Shown here in pieces: positions 1 through 7,503 of a stretch of DNA of 64,000 nucleotides. The notes beneath the pieces were generated by a model that was not told where the DNA came from, ran no database searches, and worked only from the letters and a program-made list of their open reading frames with translations. A program made the translations under genes and the position numbers. The stretch lies in assembly GCF_046250175.1 (NCBI RefSeq), contig NZ_CP176468.1. One strand, 5' to 3'. Origin of the DNA: Psychromonas sp030397575 (GTDB lineage Bacteria; Pseudomonadota; Gammaproteobacteria; Enterobacterales; Psychromonadaceae). Every line of letters starts with the position of its first letter. The stretch's first letter is position 1.

Positions 1-506
1 AGGTTATTGGTCATTATGGTCGAAGATAGCTGCGACGTGGGATCATAATGTGCATTGCTGACCAATGTTTTAGGTTGAATATATTTAGGGCAATTTCCAT
101 AACTCTGTAACACCAATACTTTGATGTTCTTTTGGTTAATCTCAGTAATGATCGCATTAACGCGGTTACGTCGCTTTGTATTAAACTCAATAGCGAGTAA
201 ACCAATACGATCTCCCACGTTAATTTGATTGTTCCTGAAATCACTCATTGGGTTTTGTGTATTGATCCATAATTCAGTCTCTGTGGGTGAAGAAATAAAG
301 CCCTCTTCACCAAACAAAATACTGCTTTGAATGATTGAAGTGGTATCACGATAAGCCATGAAAATCATAGTCTGAGACTGAAAAAATTCACGATGTTGTA
401 AAGGCATAAATTCACGAATGAATTTAGGGCCAATGTCAGCCATTCGTTGTTCAGTACCCACCCGCTTCTGTATTAAGCGCTCACCTTGATGCCAACTATT
501 TTCCAT
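1..506 (-). CDS. PNPOx-like flavin-binding oxidoreductase (partial, N-terminal part)
   Basis: The reading frame starts at an ATG at 504-506 and stays open to the left edge of the window, so only about 168 N-terminal residues are present. The N-terminus (WHQGE, then MADIGPKFIREFMP and QHREFF) and a later VGDRIGLLAIEF segment resemble the pyridoxamine-5'-phosphate-oxidase-like FMN-binding proteins of the COG3576 type, which often form the front of a larger ferredoxin-reductase fusion. It lies 10 bp downstream of the VOC gene on the same strand, so the two are probably cotranscribed and controlled by the divergent TetR regulator. The shorter frames on this strand inside it are shadows. Family assignment is from motif memory; the C-terminal domains cannot be seen. 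Confidence 0.7.
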   Translation of the reverse strand, partial: MENSWHQGERLIQKRVGTEQRMADIGPKFIREFMPLQHREFFQSQTMIFMAYRDTTSIIQSSILFGEEGFISSPTETELWINTQNPMSDFRNNQINVGDRIGLLAIEFNTKRRNRVNAIITEINQKNIKVLVLQSYGNCPKYIQPKTLVSNAHYDPTSQLSSTIMTNN

Positions 507-516
507 CGTATTCTCT

Positions 517-954
517 TTATTGACTAATCAATTCAAGTCTAATACCACCCGGAATCGAACACATCATGTGTACAAAAGGCGAATCACCTAATGCTTCTGG
601 TGCAAACTCAATAGCTACTTGATCAAGTTTAAGTAGCTTCTGATAAAGAGTATGTAATTGTTCGATGCTATTCACTTTTAACGCAAAATGATGCAAGCCA
701 ACATTCTTAGTACGATCAAACGTTATCAAATTCTCTGCATCTTTGATCTGCCATAACGTCAACATAACAGTACCATCAGATACAAAAATGGCAGGGTAAG
801 CTGGTTTTTCACCTACTTTTTTAAAGTTTAATTGTTCAATAAAGAAAGCGGCAGTTTGTTTAATATCTGGAACAGTAAGACCTAAATGATGGATACCTGA
901 AGTAGCAATTGTTGTAACGGTTACATTACTGCTTTCTGTTGATGTAGAGCACAT
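517..954 (-). CDS. VOC (glyoxalase/bleomycin resistance) family protein
   Basis: A 145-residue single VOC domain. The GIHHLGLTV strand near residue 20, the VGLHHFALKV strand in the second half and the terminal GIRLELI strand are the usual places for metal ligands in this fold. A longer frame reaches 1053, but the ATG at 952-954 is preceded by an AAGG ribosome site, and the extra residues would be a hydrophobic stretch overlapping the operators. The substrate is unknown. It is encoded just ahead of the flavin-binding oxidoreductase and divergently from a TetR regulator, which suggests a small inducible detoxification or dioxygenase-type unit. Confidence 0.85.
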   Translation of the reverse strand: MCSTSTESSNVTVTTIATSGIHHLGLTVPDIKQTAAFFIEQLNFKKVGEKPAYPAIFVSDGTVMLTLWQIKDAENLITFDRTKNVGLHHFALKVNSIEQLHTLYQKLLKLDQVAIEFAPEALGDSPFVHMMCSIPGGIRLELISQ

Positions 955-1045
955 AGTAAATACCTTTATTAAGTTTTCATTTATAAAAATATTTGTTTCA
1001 CAAATAACAGTATTAATGCCAATAGATATGATGACAAAAACAAGA

Positions 1046-1063
1046 GTGAACAAATCTGTTTAC
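1046..1063. promoter_or_regulatory. TetR-type operator, copy 1
   Basis: An 18-bp inverted repeat (GTGAACA-N4-TGTTTAC) in the divergent space between the VOC gene and the TetR gene. A near-identical copy lies 26 bp away (1072-1089). The position and symmetry fit autoregulation by the adjacent TetR protein. This is inferred from symmetry only. Confidence 0.65.
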
Positions 1064-1071
1064 CACTATAG

Positions 1072-1089
1072 GTGAACAGAACTGTTTAC
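1072..1089. promoter_or_regulatory. TetR-type operator, copy 2
   Basis: GTGAACAG-AA-CTGTTTAC, an 18-bp inverted repeat with one mismatched pair. It is the second of two tandem operators between the divergent promoters, spaced 26 bp centre to centre (about 2.5 helical turns) from the first. Confidence 0.7.
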
Positions 1090-1166
1090 GTCAAGTTTAA
1101 ATTGGTTATAATTCAGTTATCACATGCCGTGTATTAACATCGCTCCTAAAGAGGACAGCCAATTAA

Positions 1167-1742
1167 ATGCAACCAAGAAAACAACACTTAATCGATATAG
1201 CATTGATTTTATTCAATAAATATGGATATCACGCAACCGGAATCGATTTAATTTTAGCGGAATCAGGGGTTTCTAAGGCAACACTGTATAAGCATTTTCG
1301 TAGTAAAGAAGAATTGATATTGGCAGCATTACAACTTCGTCATGAACAAGTTGTCAGTAAATTGAAAGATAAAGTTGAAGGTAATAAGCAAAGCCCCAAA
1401 AATAATGATCCCGTTGAGAATGTATTGGTTATTTTTGATAATTTAAGTGAATGGTTTAATAGTGAAACTTTCTTTGGGTGTAATTTTATTAATGTCAGCG
1501 CAGAATACGCAGACTCTAATCATCCAATTAATATTTTTGCGGCAAAACATAAACAGGTGATTGTAGATATTATTGCAGCGCAATTAGCCACTAAAGCAAC
1601 TGATAAAGCCACTCAACAAAAAGCAGATCAAATAGGATTATTAGTTGAAGGAGCGATTGTGATGGCCCACACTCGAGGCATGAAGCAATCCGCATTGATC
1701 GCAAAAGAGATGGCCAGAATAATACTTAAAACACAACCCTAA
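1167..1742 (+). CDS. TetR/AcrR family transcriptional regulator
   Basis: A 191-residue one-component repressor. The N-terminal helix-turn-helix (about residues 24-48) contains the canonical GVSKATLYKHFRSKEEL recognition segment, followed by a variable ligand-binding domain. Length is typical for the family. It is transcribed divergently from the VOC/oxidoreductase pair, with two inverted-repeat operators between them, so those genes and itself are the likely targets. The aldehyde dehydrogenase converges on it from the other side. The inducer is not predictable from sequence. Confidence 0.92.
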   Translation: MQPRKQHLIDIALILFNKYGYHATGIDLILAESGVSKATLYKHFRSKEELILAALQLRHEQVVSKLKDKVEGNKQSPKNNDPVENVLVIFDNLSEWFNSETFFGCNFINVSAEYADSNHPINIFAAKHKQVIVDIIAAQLATKATDKATQQKADQIGLLVEGAIVMAHTRGMKQSALIAKEMARIILKTQP

Positions 1743-1759
1743 AAATCCCAATAGTTCAG

Positions 1760-3172
1760 TTATTTAAATAATCTTTTAAGCAGTGATAATTTGTTTTTAT
1801 AGGGTGGATATAGCAAGGGTAGGTCTAACCAAGTAGATGCACTAAGTACACTCTTTTGATGTGAAAAACAGTCAAAACCGTGTTTGCCGTGATAGCTCCC
1901 AATACCACTTAACCCTACCCCACCAAAAGGTAGATTCGGGTTAGCAAGGTGTTGAACACAATGGTTGATAGCAATACCACCTGCTTGGATTTTTGAGTTT
2001 AACAGTGCTTGAGTCTGTTTACTTTCAGAGAAGATATAAGCGGCTAGTGGATGCGCTGGTAAATGTTCAATAACCTGCAATACCTGATCGTAATTGGTAA
2101 AACCTAACACGGGTAGAACAGGCCCGAAGATCTCTTGTTGCATGATTGCATCAGATAAATCTACGTTGGTCATCACTGTCGGTGCAATATAGCCTTGTTC
2201 GATATCAAACTGACCGCCTACTAGCACCTTATCTTGTTCAATTAATTCACTAATGCGCTGCGTATGTCGCTGATTTACAATTCGCCCTAATGCTTCATTA
2301 TTGAAAGCATTATCACCGTATAACTCAGTGATTCTCGCTACTACTTTATCTAAGAATGTTTGTTTAATACTGTCATCAACTAATACATAATCAGGAGCAA
2401 CACAGGTTTGTCCAGTATTTAACATTTTACCGTAAACAATACGTTTAACGGCGATATCAATATTCGCATCGGCACACACAATACACGGGCTTTTACCACC
2501 TAACTCAAGAGTCACTGGCGTTAACTGTTTAGCCGCTTGCTGCATCACAATTTTTCCCACTTCGCTACTGCCAGTGAAAAAGATATGGTCAAACTTTTGG
2601 GCTAACAAAGCGGTCACATGCTCGACTTCACCACTAATACAGTGGACATATTCAGATGCAAAGGTGGCATTAATTAACGAGGTTAATACGCGACTCACAT
2701 TAGGTGTTAATTCAGATGTTTTAATAATACATGTGTTACCTGCAGCAAGTGCAGCAATTAACGGAGAAAGGCACAATGAAACCGGGTAATTAAAAGGAGA
2801 AATAATTAAGCAAACACCTAAGGGTGTTGCATGGATATGACTTTTTGCAGGTTGTAAAAAATATGGCGTTGATACTTTTTTAGGTTTCATCCACTTTTTA
2901 AGATGCTTTATGGTGTCCGTTAATTCATTTAACACAAACCCGACTTCAGTAAGATAAGCCTCAAACTCTGATTTATGCAAATCGACATCGAGGGCTCCAA
3001 TCAAAGCGCTTTTGTTTGCTATCACCGCCTGTTTCAATCGTGTTAGCTGTTGTACACGATAAGCTAATGAGAAAGGTTTATTTTTCATGAAAAAAGTACG
3101 TTGGGCTTGTACTCTTTGTTCATAATCAGCCATTAAAAACGCAGTATCTTCGAGCATAGTTGAGGCTACCAT
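1760..3172 (-). CDS. Aldehyde dehydrogenase, coniferyl-aldehyde dehydrogenase type
   Basis: A 470-residue NAD(P)-dependent aldehyde dehydrogenase. The LELGGKSP motif carries the general-base Glu223 and NTGQTCVAPD carries the nucleophile Cys257. The cofactor loop FFTGSSEVGK is at about 199-207. The C-terminal membrane-leaning tail (PLLYPPYKNKLSLLKRLF) is typical of the class-3/YwdH/CalB-like branch, which acts on hydrophobic or aromatic aldehydes. The start is uncertain: an in-frame ATG five codons in (MLEDTAFL) is a plausible alternative and no strong ribosome site precedes either. It is convergent with the TetR gene, from which its stop is 17 bp away. Confidence 0.9.
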   Translation of the reverse strand: MVASTMLEDTAFLMADYEQRVQAQRTFFMKNKPFSLAYRVQQLTRLKQAVIANKSALIGALDVDLHKSEFEAYLTEVGFVLNELTDTIKHLKKWMKPKKVSTPYFLQPAKSHIHATPLGVCLIISPFNYPVSLCLSPLIAALAAGNTCIIKTSELTPNVSRVLTSLINATFASEYVHCISGEVEHVTALLAQKFDHIFFTGSSEVGKIVMQQAAKQLTPVTLELGGKSPCIVCADANIDIAVKRIVYGKMLNTGQTCVAPDYVLVDDSIKQTFLDKVVARITELYGDNAFNNEALGRIVNQRHTQRISELIEQDKVLVGGQFDIEQGYIAPTVMTNVDLSDAIMQQEIFGPVLPVLGFTNYDQVLQVIEHLPAHPLAAYIFSESKQTQALLNSKIQAGGIAINHCVQHLANPNLPFGGVGLSGIGSYHGKHGFDCFSHQKSVLSASTWLDLPLLYPPYKNKLSLLKRLFK

Positions 3173-3235
3173 ATATGGAATATATACTTATGCGGAGCAA
3201 TGATACGGCGTGTTAACGCCGAGCAAGAAAAACCG

Positions 3236-3712
3236 TTAATCTATGATTTGAGATACTGTCGTTAAACTAACTAATTCAGCAAAGCCATCTTCATCATTAA
3301 GTGAGATATGTCCAACAGCAGAGGTAGAAAAAGCAGGAACACCAGCCGAAGGTACTAATTCACCAACGATGTAACCTACTAAAGGGAGATGTGAAACCAG
3401 TAATACAGATTGAATACCTTCAGCTTGTAAAGCGAGTATTTCATCAACAGATTTTCGAGCACTGCCGGCTGGCGTTAAACAGGGTAAAACTTGGATATTG
3501 CTAATACCTTCAAAAAAAGGACTGACTGATTGCCAGGTTTGCTGGGCTCTTATGTAGGGGCTCACTAATACAGCATCAAATTTAACATCTTGTTTTACTA
3601 AGTACTTAGCCATTATCTCTGATTCATGACGCCCTTCATCCGTTAGGTTACGTTCTGAATCTGAATTAGCCATCATTTCTGCTTGTCCATGGCGCATAAT
3701 ATATATTTGCAT
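3236..3712 (-). CDS. sixA: Phosphohistidine phosphatase SixA
   Basis: A 158-residue histidine-phosphatase-superfamily protein. It begins MQIYIMRHGQAE, placing the catalytic His in the RHG triad at residue 8. The second active-site region is VLLVSHLPLVG. Length and the early RHG match SixA, which removes phosphate from histidines of HPt domains and PTS proteins. It is a single gene, 60 bp upstream of the aldehyde dehydrogenase on the same strand. Confidence 0.9.
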   Translation of the reverse strand: MQIYIMRHGQAEMMANSDSERNLTDEGRHESEIMAKYLVKQDVKFDAVLVSPYIRAQQTWQSVSPFFEGISNIQVLPCLTPAGSARKSVDEILALQAEGIQSVLLVSHLPLVGYIVGELVPSAGVPAFSTSAVGHISLNDEDGFAELVSLTTVSQIID

Positions 3713-4112
3713 AAATTCATTTCTCCAAATAAATAAGTATCACGAATATTGTGTTCGTTACTTATGATAGTAGTTAGCCACGGTTATTACCGTCTAACTG
3801 ATTTTATTAATCATCAATAAATGCATTGCCTACTAACGTTCGATATAGGTTAATACGTTATTGTTATGCAATATGATCAATTCCACTGTGCATTGCTGTT
3901 CCTTAGCAATAGCGATAAAGCGGCTTAAAATCATACTGCAATATAACTCAAAGAAAAGCGTAAAGCTTTTATTTCAGTAAAGGTTTTTAACTTATACGAT
4001 TGTTTTACTTTTATTTTACAAATAGTTTTAATCCCCTTAACACGAATTTAAAACATTTTGAAGATTGAAGTTGCTTGGGTTTGGCAGTATATTTTCCGCA
4101 CCATCAATTTAA
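3713..4112. other. Intergenic region between sixA and the moxR operon
   Basis: A divergent 400-bp AT-rich gap that must hold the promoters of sixA and of the bat operon. I saw no convincing small ORF, RNA gene or strong inverted repeat in it. Confidence 0.5.
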
Positions 4113-5087
4113 ATGCAGATACCCGCAATGGCAAAACAACAGTTAAATCAATTACGTGACTATTTAAATAAAATGATTTTGGGTCAAAGTGAGCTGGTTG
4201 ACAGCTTATTGATCGCACTACTAGCAGATGGACATATACTAGTTGAAAGCCCACCAGGTTTAGCAAAAACCCGAGCAATCAACGCATTATCAGACGGAAT
4301 TGAAGGTGATTTTCACAGAATCCAATTTACCCCAGATCTCCTCCCTTCGGATGTCACTGGGACAGATATTTTTCGCCAAGAGACAGGCCAATTCATTTTT
4401 GAAAAAGGCCCTATTTTCCATAACTTAATATTGGCAGATGAAATTAACCGCGCACCAGCAAAAGTACAATCGGCGTTATTAGAAGCGATGGCTGAGCGAC
4501 AAGTTACTGTAGGTAAAACCACTTACCCTCTACCACCGCTGTTTTTAGTAATGGCAACACAGAACCCGTTAGAGCAAGAAGGTACTTACCCATTACCGGA
4601 AGCACAGTTAGATCGTTTCATTATGCATTTGCAGTTAGATTATCCAGATGCTGATACGGAACGCCTTATCCTGCAATTAAATCAAAAAGAGATTTTAAAA
4701 GAGAAAATTGCAGCGGTAACACCATTACTTAATGAGCAAATTTTTGCGATGCGTGAAGAGGTGATGAAAGTCAGCATTGCTCCGCACTTAGAGCAATATT
4801 TGATTGATTTGATCATGGCTACGCGTCAACCAGAGCGTTTTGGTGAAAAACTCGGTGAGTGGATCAGCTATGGTGCAAGCCCTCGTGCAACGCTTGCTTT
4901 AATGCGCACAGCAAAAGCACGCGCTTGGTTAAATGACCGAGACTATGTGATGCCTGAAGATATTATCAGCAATTTATATCCGGTTTTACGCCATCGACTT
5001 ATTTTAAGTTATGAAGCAGAAGCACAAGGGTTGAATGCTAATCAGGTTATTCAAGAAATTATTAATCAAGTGGCGATCGCAGGCTAA
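4113..5087 (+). CDS. MoxR family AAA+ ATPase
   Basis: A 324-residue MoxR ATPase. The Walker A is the MoxR-type ESPPGLAKT (about 45-53), Walker B is LILADE (105-110), and INRAPAKVQSALLEAM and ATQNPLEQEGTYPLPEAQLDRF follow as expected. A stop codon immediately precedes the ATG at 4113; a second ATG five codons in is possible. MoxR proteins act as chaperone-like partners of VWA proteins. It is the first gene of the operon, and its stop codon overlaps the next start (TAATG), indicating translational coupling. Confidence 0.95.
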   Translation: MQIPAMAKQQLNQLRDYLNKMILGQSELVDSLLIALLADGHILVESPPGLAKTRAINALSDGIEGDFHRIQFTPDLLPSDVTGTDIFRQETGQFIFEKGPIFHNLILADEINRAPAKVQSALLEAMAERQVTVGKTTYPLPPLFLVMATQNPLEQEGTYPLPEAQLDRFIMHLQLDYPDADTERLILQLNQKEILKEKIAAVTPLLNEQIFAMREEVMKVSIAPHLEQYLIDLIMATRQPERFGEKLGEWISYGASPRATLALMRTAKARAWLNDRDYVMPEDIISNLYPVLRHRLILSYEAEAQGLNANQVIQEIINQVAIAG

Positions 5088-6028
5088 TGAGCACACATAT
5101 TCCCGCTATTTTTACTAATACGCCCTATACCACGGGCGTTGATGTTCAATTGAACGAACTTCTCAGTTATAAACAGCATGGAAAGCTATCTTTAAGTAGC
5201 AAGCAATTACAGGCAACACGTCAATTGTCAGGTAATTACTTAGCCAATATTAAAGGCCGCGGCATGGAATTTGCCGAAGTTCGACATTATCAACCCGGCG
5301 ACGATGTCCGATCTATCGATTGGGCTGTCACCGCCAGAACTGGAAAAGCACATACTAAGCTATTTCAAGAGGAGAAAGAGCGGCCTGTTTTTTTATTAGT
5401 AGACCTCTCCGATAGTATGATATTTGGCAGTCAATTTGTATTTAAGTCGGTACAAGCTTGCCATTTAGCATCACTATTGAGTTGGCAAGCTAAACAAAGA
5501 AACGATCGTTTAGGCGGGATTGTCTTTAACCAGCAGGAAGTCGCAGAGTTAAAACCGACCTCTCGTAATAAAGGTTTAATGGCATTTCTACATCAAAGCC
5601 AAATTTTATGTCAAAAATCAGCCTTTAAAATACCGCAACAACAATCCCTCTTCTTACAATTAAAACGTCTTTCTCATCTAGTACAAACCGGTAGCCAAGT
5701 TCATTTAATCAGTGATTTTTCACAATTAGATGAAGCCTGTTATAAGTTGATTAACCTTTTAAGGCGACATAATCAGGTGACCATTTGGCAAATTAGCGAC
5801 CCATTAGAGTCGCATTTACCGAAGAAGATGTTACAAGCTAATTTAAAAATTAACTCGTTAAAAGGAAGTGGCTTTTTACGTAATCAGCGTCAGCAAAAGT
5901 CTTATAATGCAGCTGCGACGGAACGCCAGCAACAGATGCAAACTCACTTTTTAAAGCATGGTATTGCGCATTATCAAATCAGTGCTGCCACCCCACTATT
6001 GGAGCAATTCAATGCCAACGCCCAATAA
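5087..6028 (+). CDS. DUF58 domain protein (Bat operon)
   Basis: A 313-residue DUF58 protein, the usual partner of MoxR. The diagnostic segment GRGMEFAEVRHYQPGDDVRSIDW lies at about 57-79. A VWA-like core follows (LLVDLSDSM at about 103), with a partially conserved MIDAS. No signal peptide or membrane segment is visible. Its start overlaps the moxR stop and its end overlaps the DUF4381 gene. The exact biochemical role of DUF58 proteins is unknown. Confidence 0.93.
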   Translation: MSTHIPAIFTNTPYTTGVDVQLNELLSYKQHGKLSLSSKQLQATRQLSGNYLANIKGRGMEFAEVRHYQPGDDVRSIDWAVTARTGKAHTKLFQEEKERPVFLLVDLSDSMIFGSQFVFKSVQACHLASLLSWQAKQRNDRLGGIVFNQQEVAELKPTSRNKGLMAFLHQSQILCQKSAFKIPQQQSLFLQLKRLSHLVQTGSQVHLISDFSQLDEACYKLINLLRRHNQVTIWQISDPLESHLPKKMLQANLKINSLKGSGFLRNQRQQKSYNAAATERQQQMQTHFLKHGIAHYQISAATPLLEQFNANAQ

Positions 6029-6527
6029 TCCTTTTGAACAGATAATACTACCAACGCAAGTACCGTCAGCTTGGCCACCAGCGCCAATTTACTGGTTAAT
6101 TTTAGCCGTCATAATCAGTGCAGTGACCGTACTTGTTTGGTGGCTGAAACAACGACGAAAAAAACAGCAAAAGGTCAAGCAAGCTTTATTAGCACTGCAG
6201 CAATTAAGGCGACAAGATTCAGCTAGCTTTGCAAAATTGAATCAATTACTTAAAGGCTTAGCACTGCAGTATTACTCTAGACAAAAAGTGGCTTCATTGA
6301 CTGGTGAAGCTTGGTTTAGTTTTATACAAGCACACCATACTGGTAGCACCGCACTATTTGGTGAGCAGGTACAATTTTGCCAACGTTTATATCAGCAGCC
6401 TTCGATGTGCGATGAACAGGACTTCAAATCAGTCTCACATTGGATAAAAGGATTTCCCGCACAGGTAAAAAGGCTGCAAAAATCAACTGTGGTTGATCAA
6501 TCATTAACAGGCCAACATCATGTTTGA
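6012..6527 (+). CDS. DUF4381 family membrane protein (Bat operon)
   Basis: 171 residues from an ATG at 6012, preceded by a GGAG site; a longer upstream frame would lie inside the DUF58 gene. One membrane helix near residues 28-48 (IYWLILAVIISAVTVLVWWL) precedes a basic cytoplasmic domain with FAKLNQLLKGLALQYYSRQKVASLTGEAWFSFI, characteristic of DUF4381. These proteins accompany BatA/BatB and probably anchor or organise the VWA complex at the inner membrane. It overlaps DUF58 by 17 bp and batA by 8 bp. Confidence 0.9.
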   Translation: MPTPNNPFEQIILPTQVPSAWPPAPIYWLILAVIISAVTVLVWWLKQRRKKQQKVKQALLALQQLRRQDSASFAKLNQLLKGLALQYYSRQKVASLTGEAWFSFIQAHHTGSTALFGEQVQFCQRLYQQPSMCDEQDFKSVSHWIKGFPAQVKRLQKSTVVDQSLTGQHHV

Positions 6528-7503
6528 ATTTAGTTACTGGTGGGTATTCCTTTTATTACCTTTACCATTATTAGCAAGACTTTTATTACCGCCTAAAAAA
6601 CAATCTTACACGCAATTATGGATCCCATTAGCGGAAGGTTTAGCAGAGCAAAAGAGTAAAAATTCTAATCCATTATTGGGTTATTTTGTACCTTGGTTAT
6701 TGTGGGCTTTATTATTAGCCGCGATTGCCAAACCAGTGTGGTTTGGAGAGCCTATTCGTATTCAGCAGCAAAGCCGAGATATGATTCTATCTTTAGATTT
6801 ATCGGGCAGTATGCAAGAAGAAGACATGCCTTTAAATGGACGCACAGTTGATCGTTTGACCTTAGTTAAATCCATTGTTAAAGACTTTGTTAAGCAACGA
6901 ACTGGTGATCGTTTAGGGCTTATTTTATTTGCTGATCATGCATATCTACAAACTCCTCTCACCTTTGATGTTGATACGGTATCGACCATGGTTGATGAAA
7001 CACAAATAGGTTTAGTAGGCAAACAAACAGCTATTGGTGAGTCTATTGGTATGGCGATTAAACGCTTTGTTGAAAACCAAAATGAGCAGCGTGTGTTAAT
7101 TCTATTAACCGATGGAGCAAACACTGCTGGCTCAATCAAACCAATTGCAGCAGCTAAGCAAGCTGCTAAAAACAATATTAAAATTTACACCATAGGGATT
7201 GGTGCAGATTCGATGATTAAACCCGGTTTCTTTGGTAATCAACGCGTTAATCCATCAGCTGATCTTGATGAAGGAATGCTAAAAGAGGTTGCTTCTTTAA
7301 CCAATGGTCAATACTTTCGAGCGCGTAGCCAAGAGGATTTACAAAAAATCTATGACACCATTAATCAATTACAACCCGTTGATGGAGAATATTTAGAGTT
7401 TCGTCCTGAGAAGAATCTATTTTATTGGCCATTATCAATAGCCGTATTGATTCTGCTGGTAGTAATATTGTCATTAAAGATAAGAGGTGAAGATGAACTT
7501 TAA
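6520..7503 (+). CDS. batA: VWA domain membrane protein BatA
   Basis: A 327-residue protein with N-terminal hydrophobic segments (about 7-24 and 53-71), a von Willebrand A domain with intact MIDAS (DLSGSM, Asp93/Ser95/Ser97) and a C-terminal membrane helix (about 300-318). This is the standard BatA layout: the VWA domain faces the periplasm between membrane anchors. Bat proteins are linked to oxygen tolerance in Bacteroides and to envelope stress and virulence elsewhere. It overlaps the neighbouring genes on both sides. Confidence 0.9.
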   Translation: MFEFSYWWVFLLLPLPLLARLLLPPKKQSYTQLWIPLAEGLAEQKSKNSNPLLGYFVPWLLWALLLAAIAKPVWFGEPIRIQQQSRDMILSLDLSGSMQEEDMPLNGRTVDRLTLVKSIVKDFVKQRTGDRLGLILFADHAYLQTPLTFDVDTVSTMVDETQIGLVGKQTAIGESIGMAIKRFVENQNEQRVLILLTDGANTAGSIKPIAAAKQAAKNNIKIYTIGIGADSMIKPGFFGNQRVNPSADLDEGMLKEVASLTNGQYFRARSQEDLQKIYDTINQLQPVDGEYLEFRPEKNLFYWPLSIAVLILLVVILSLKIRGEDEL

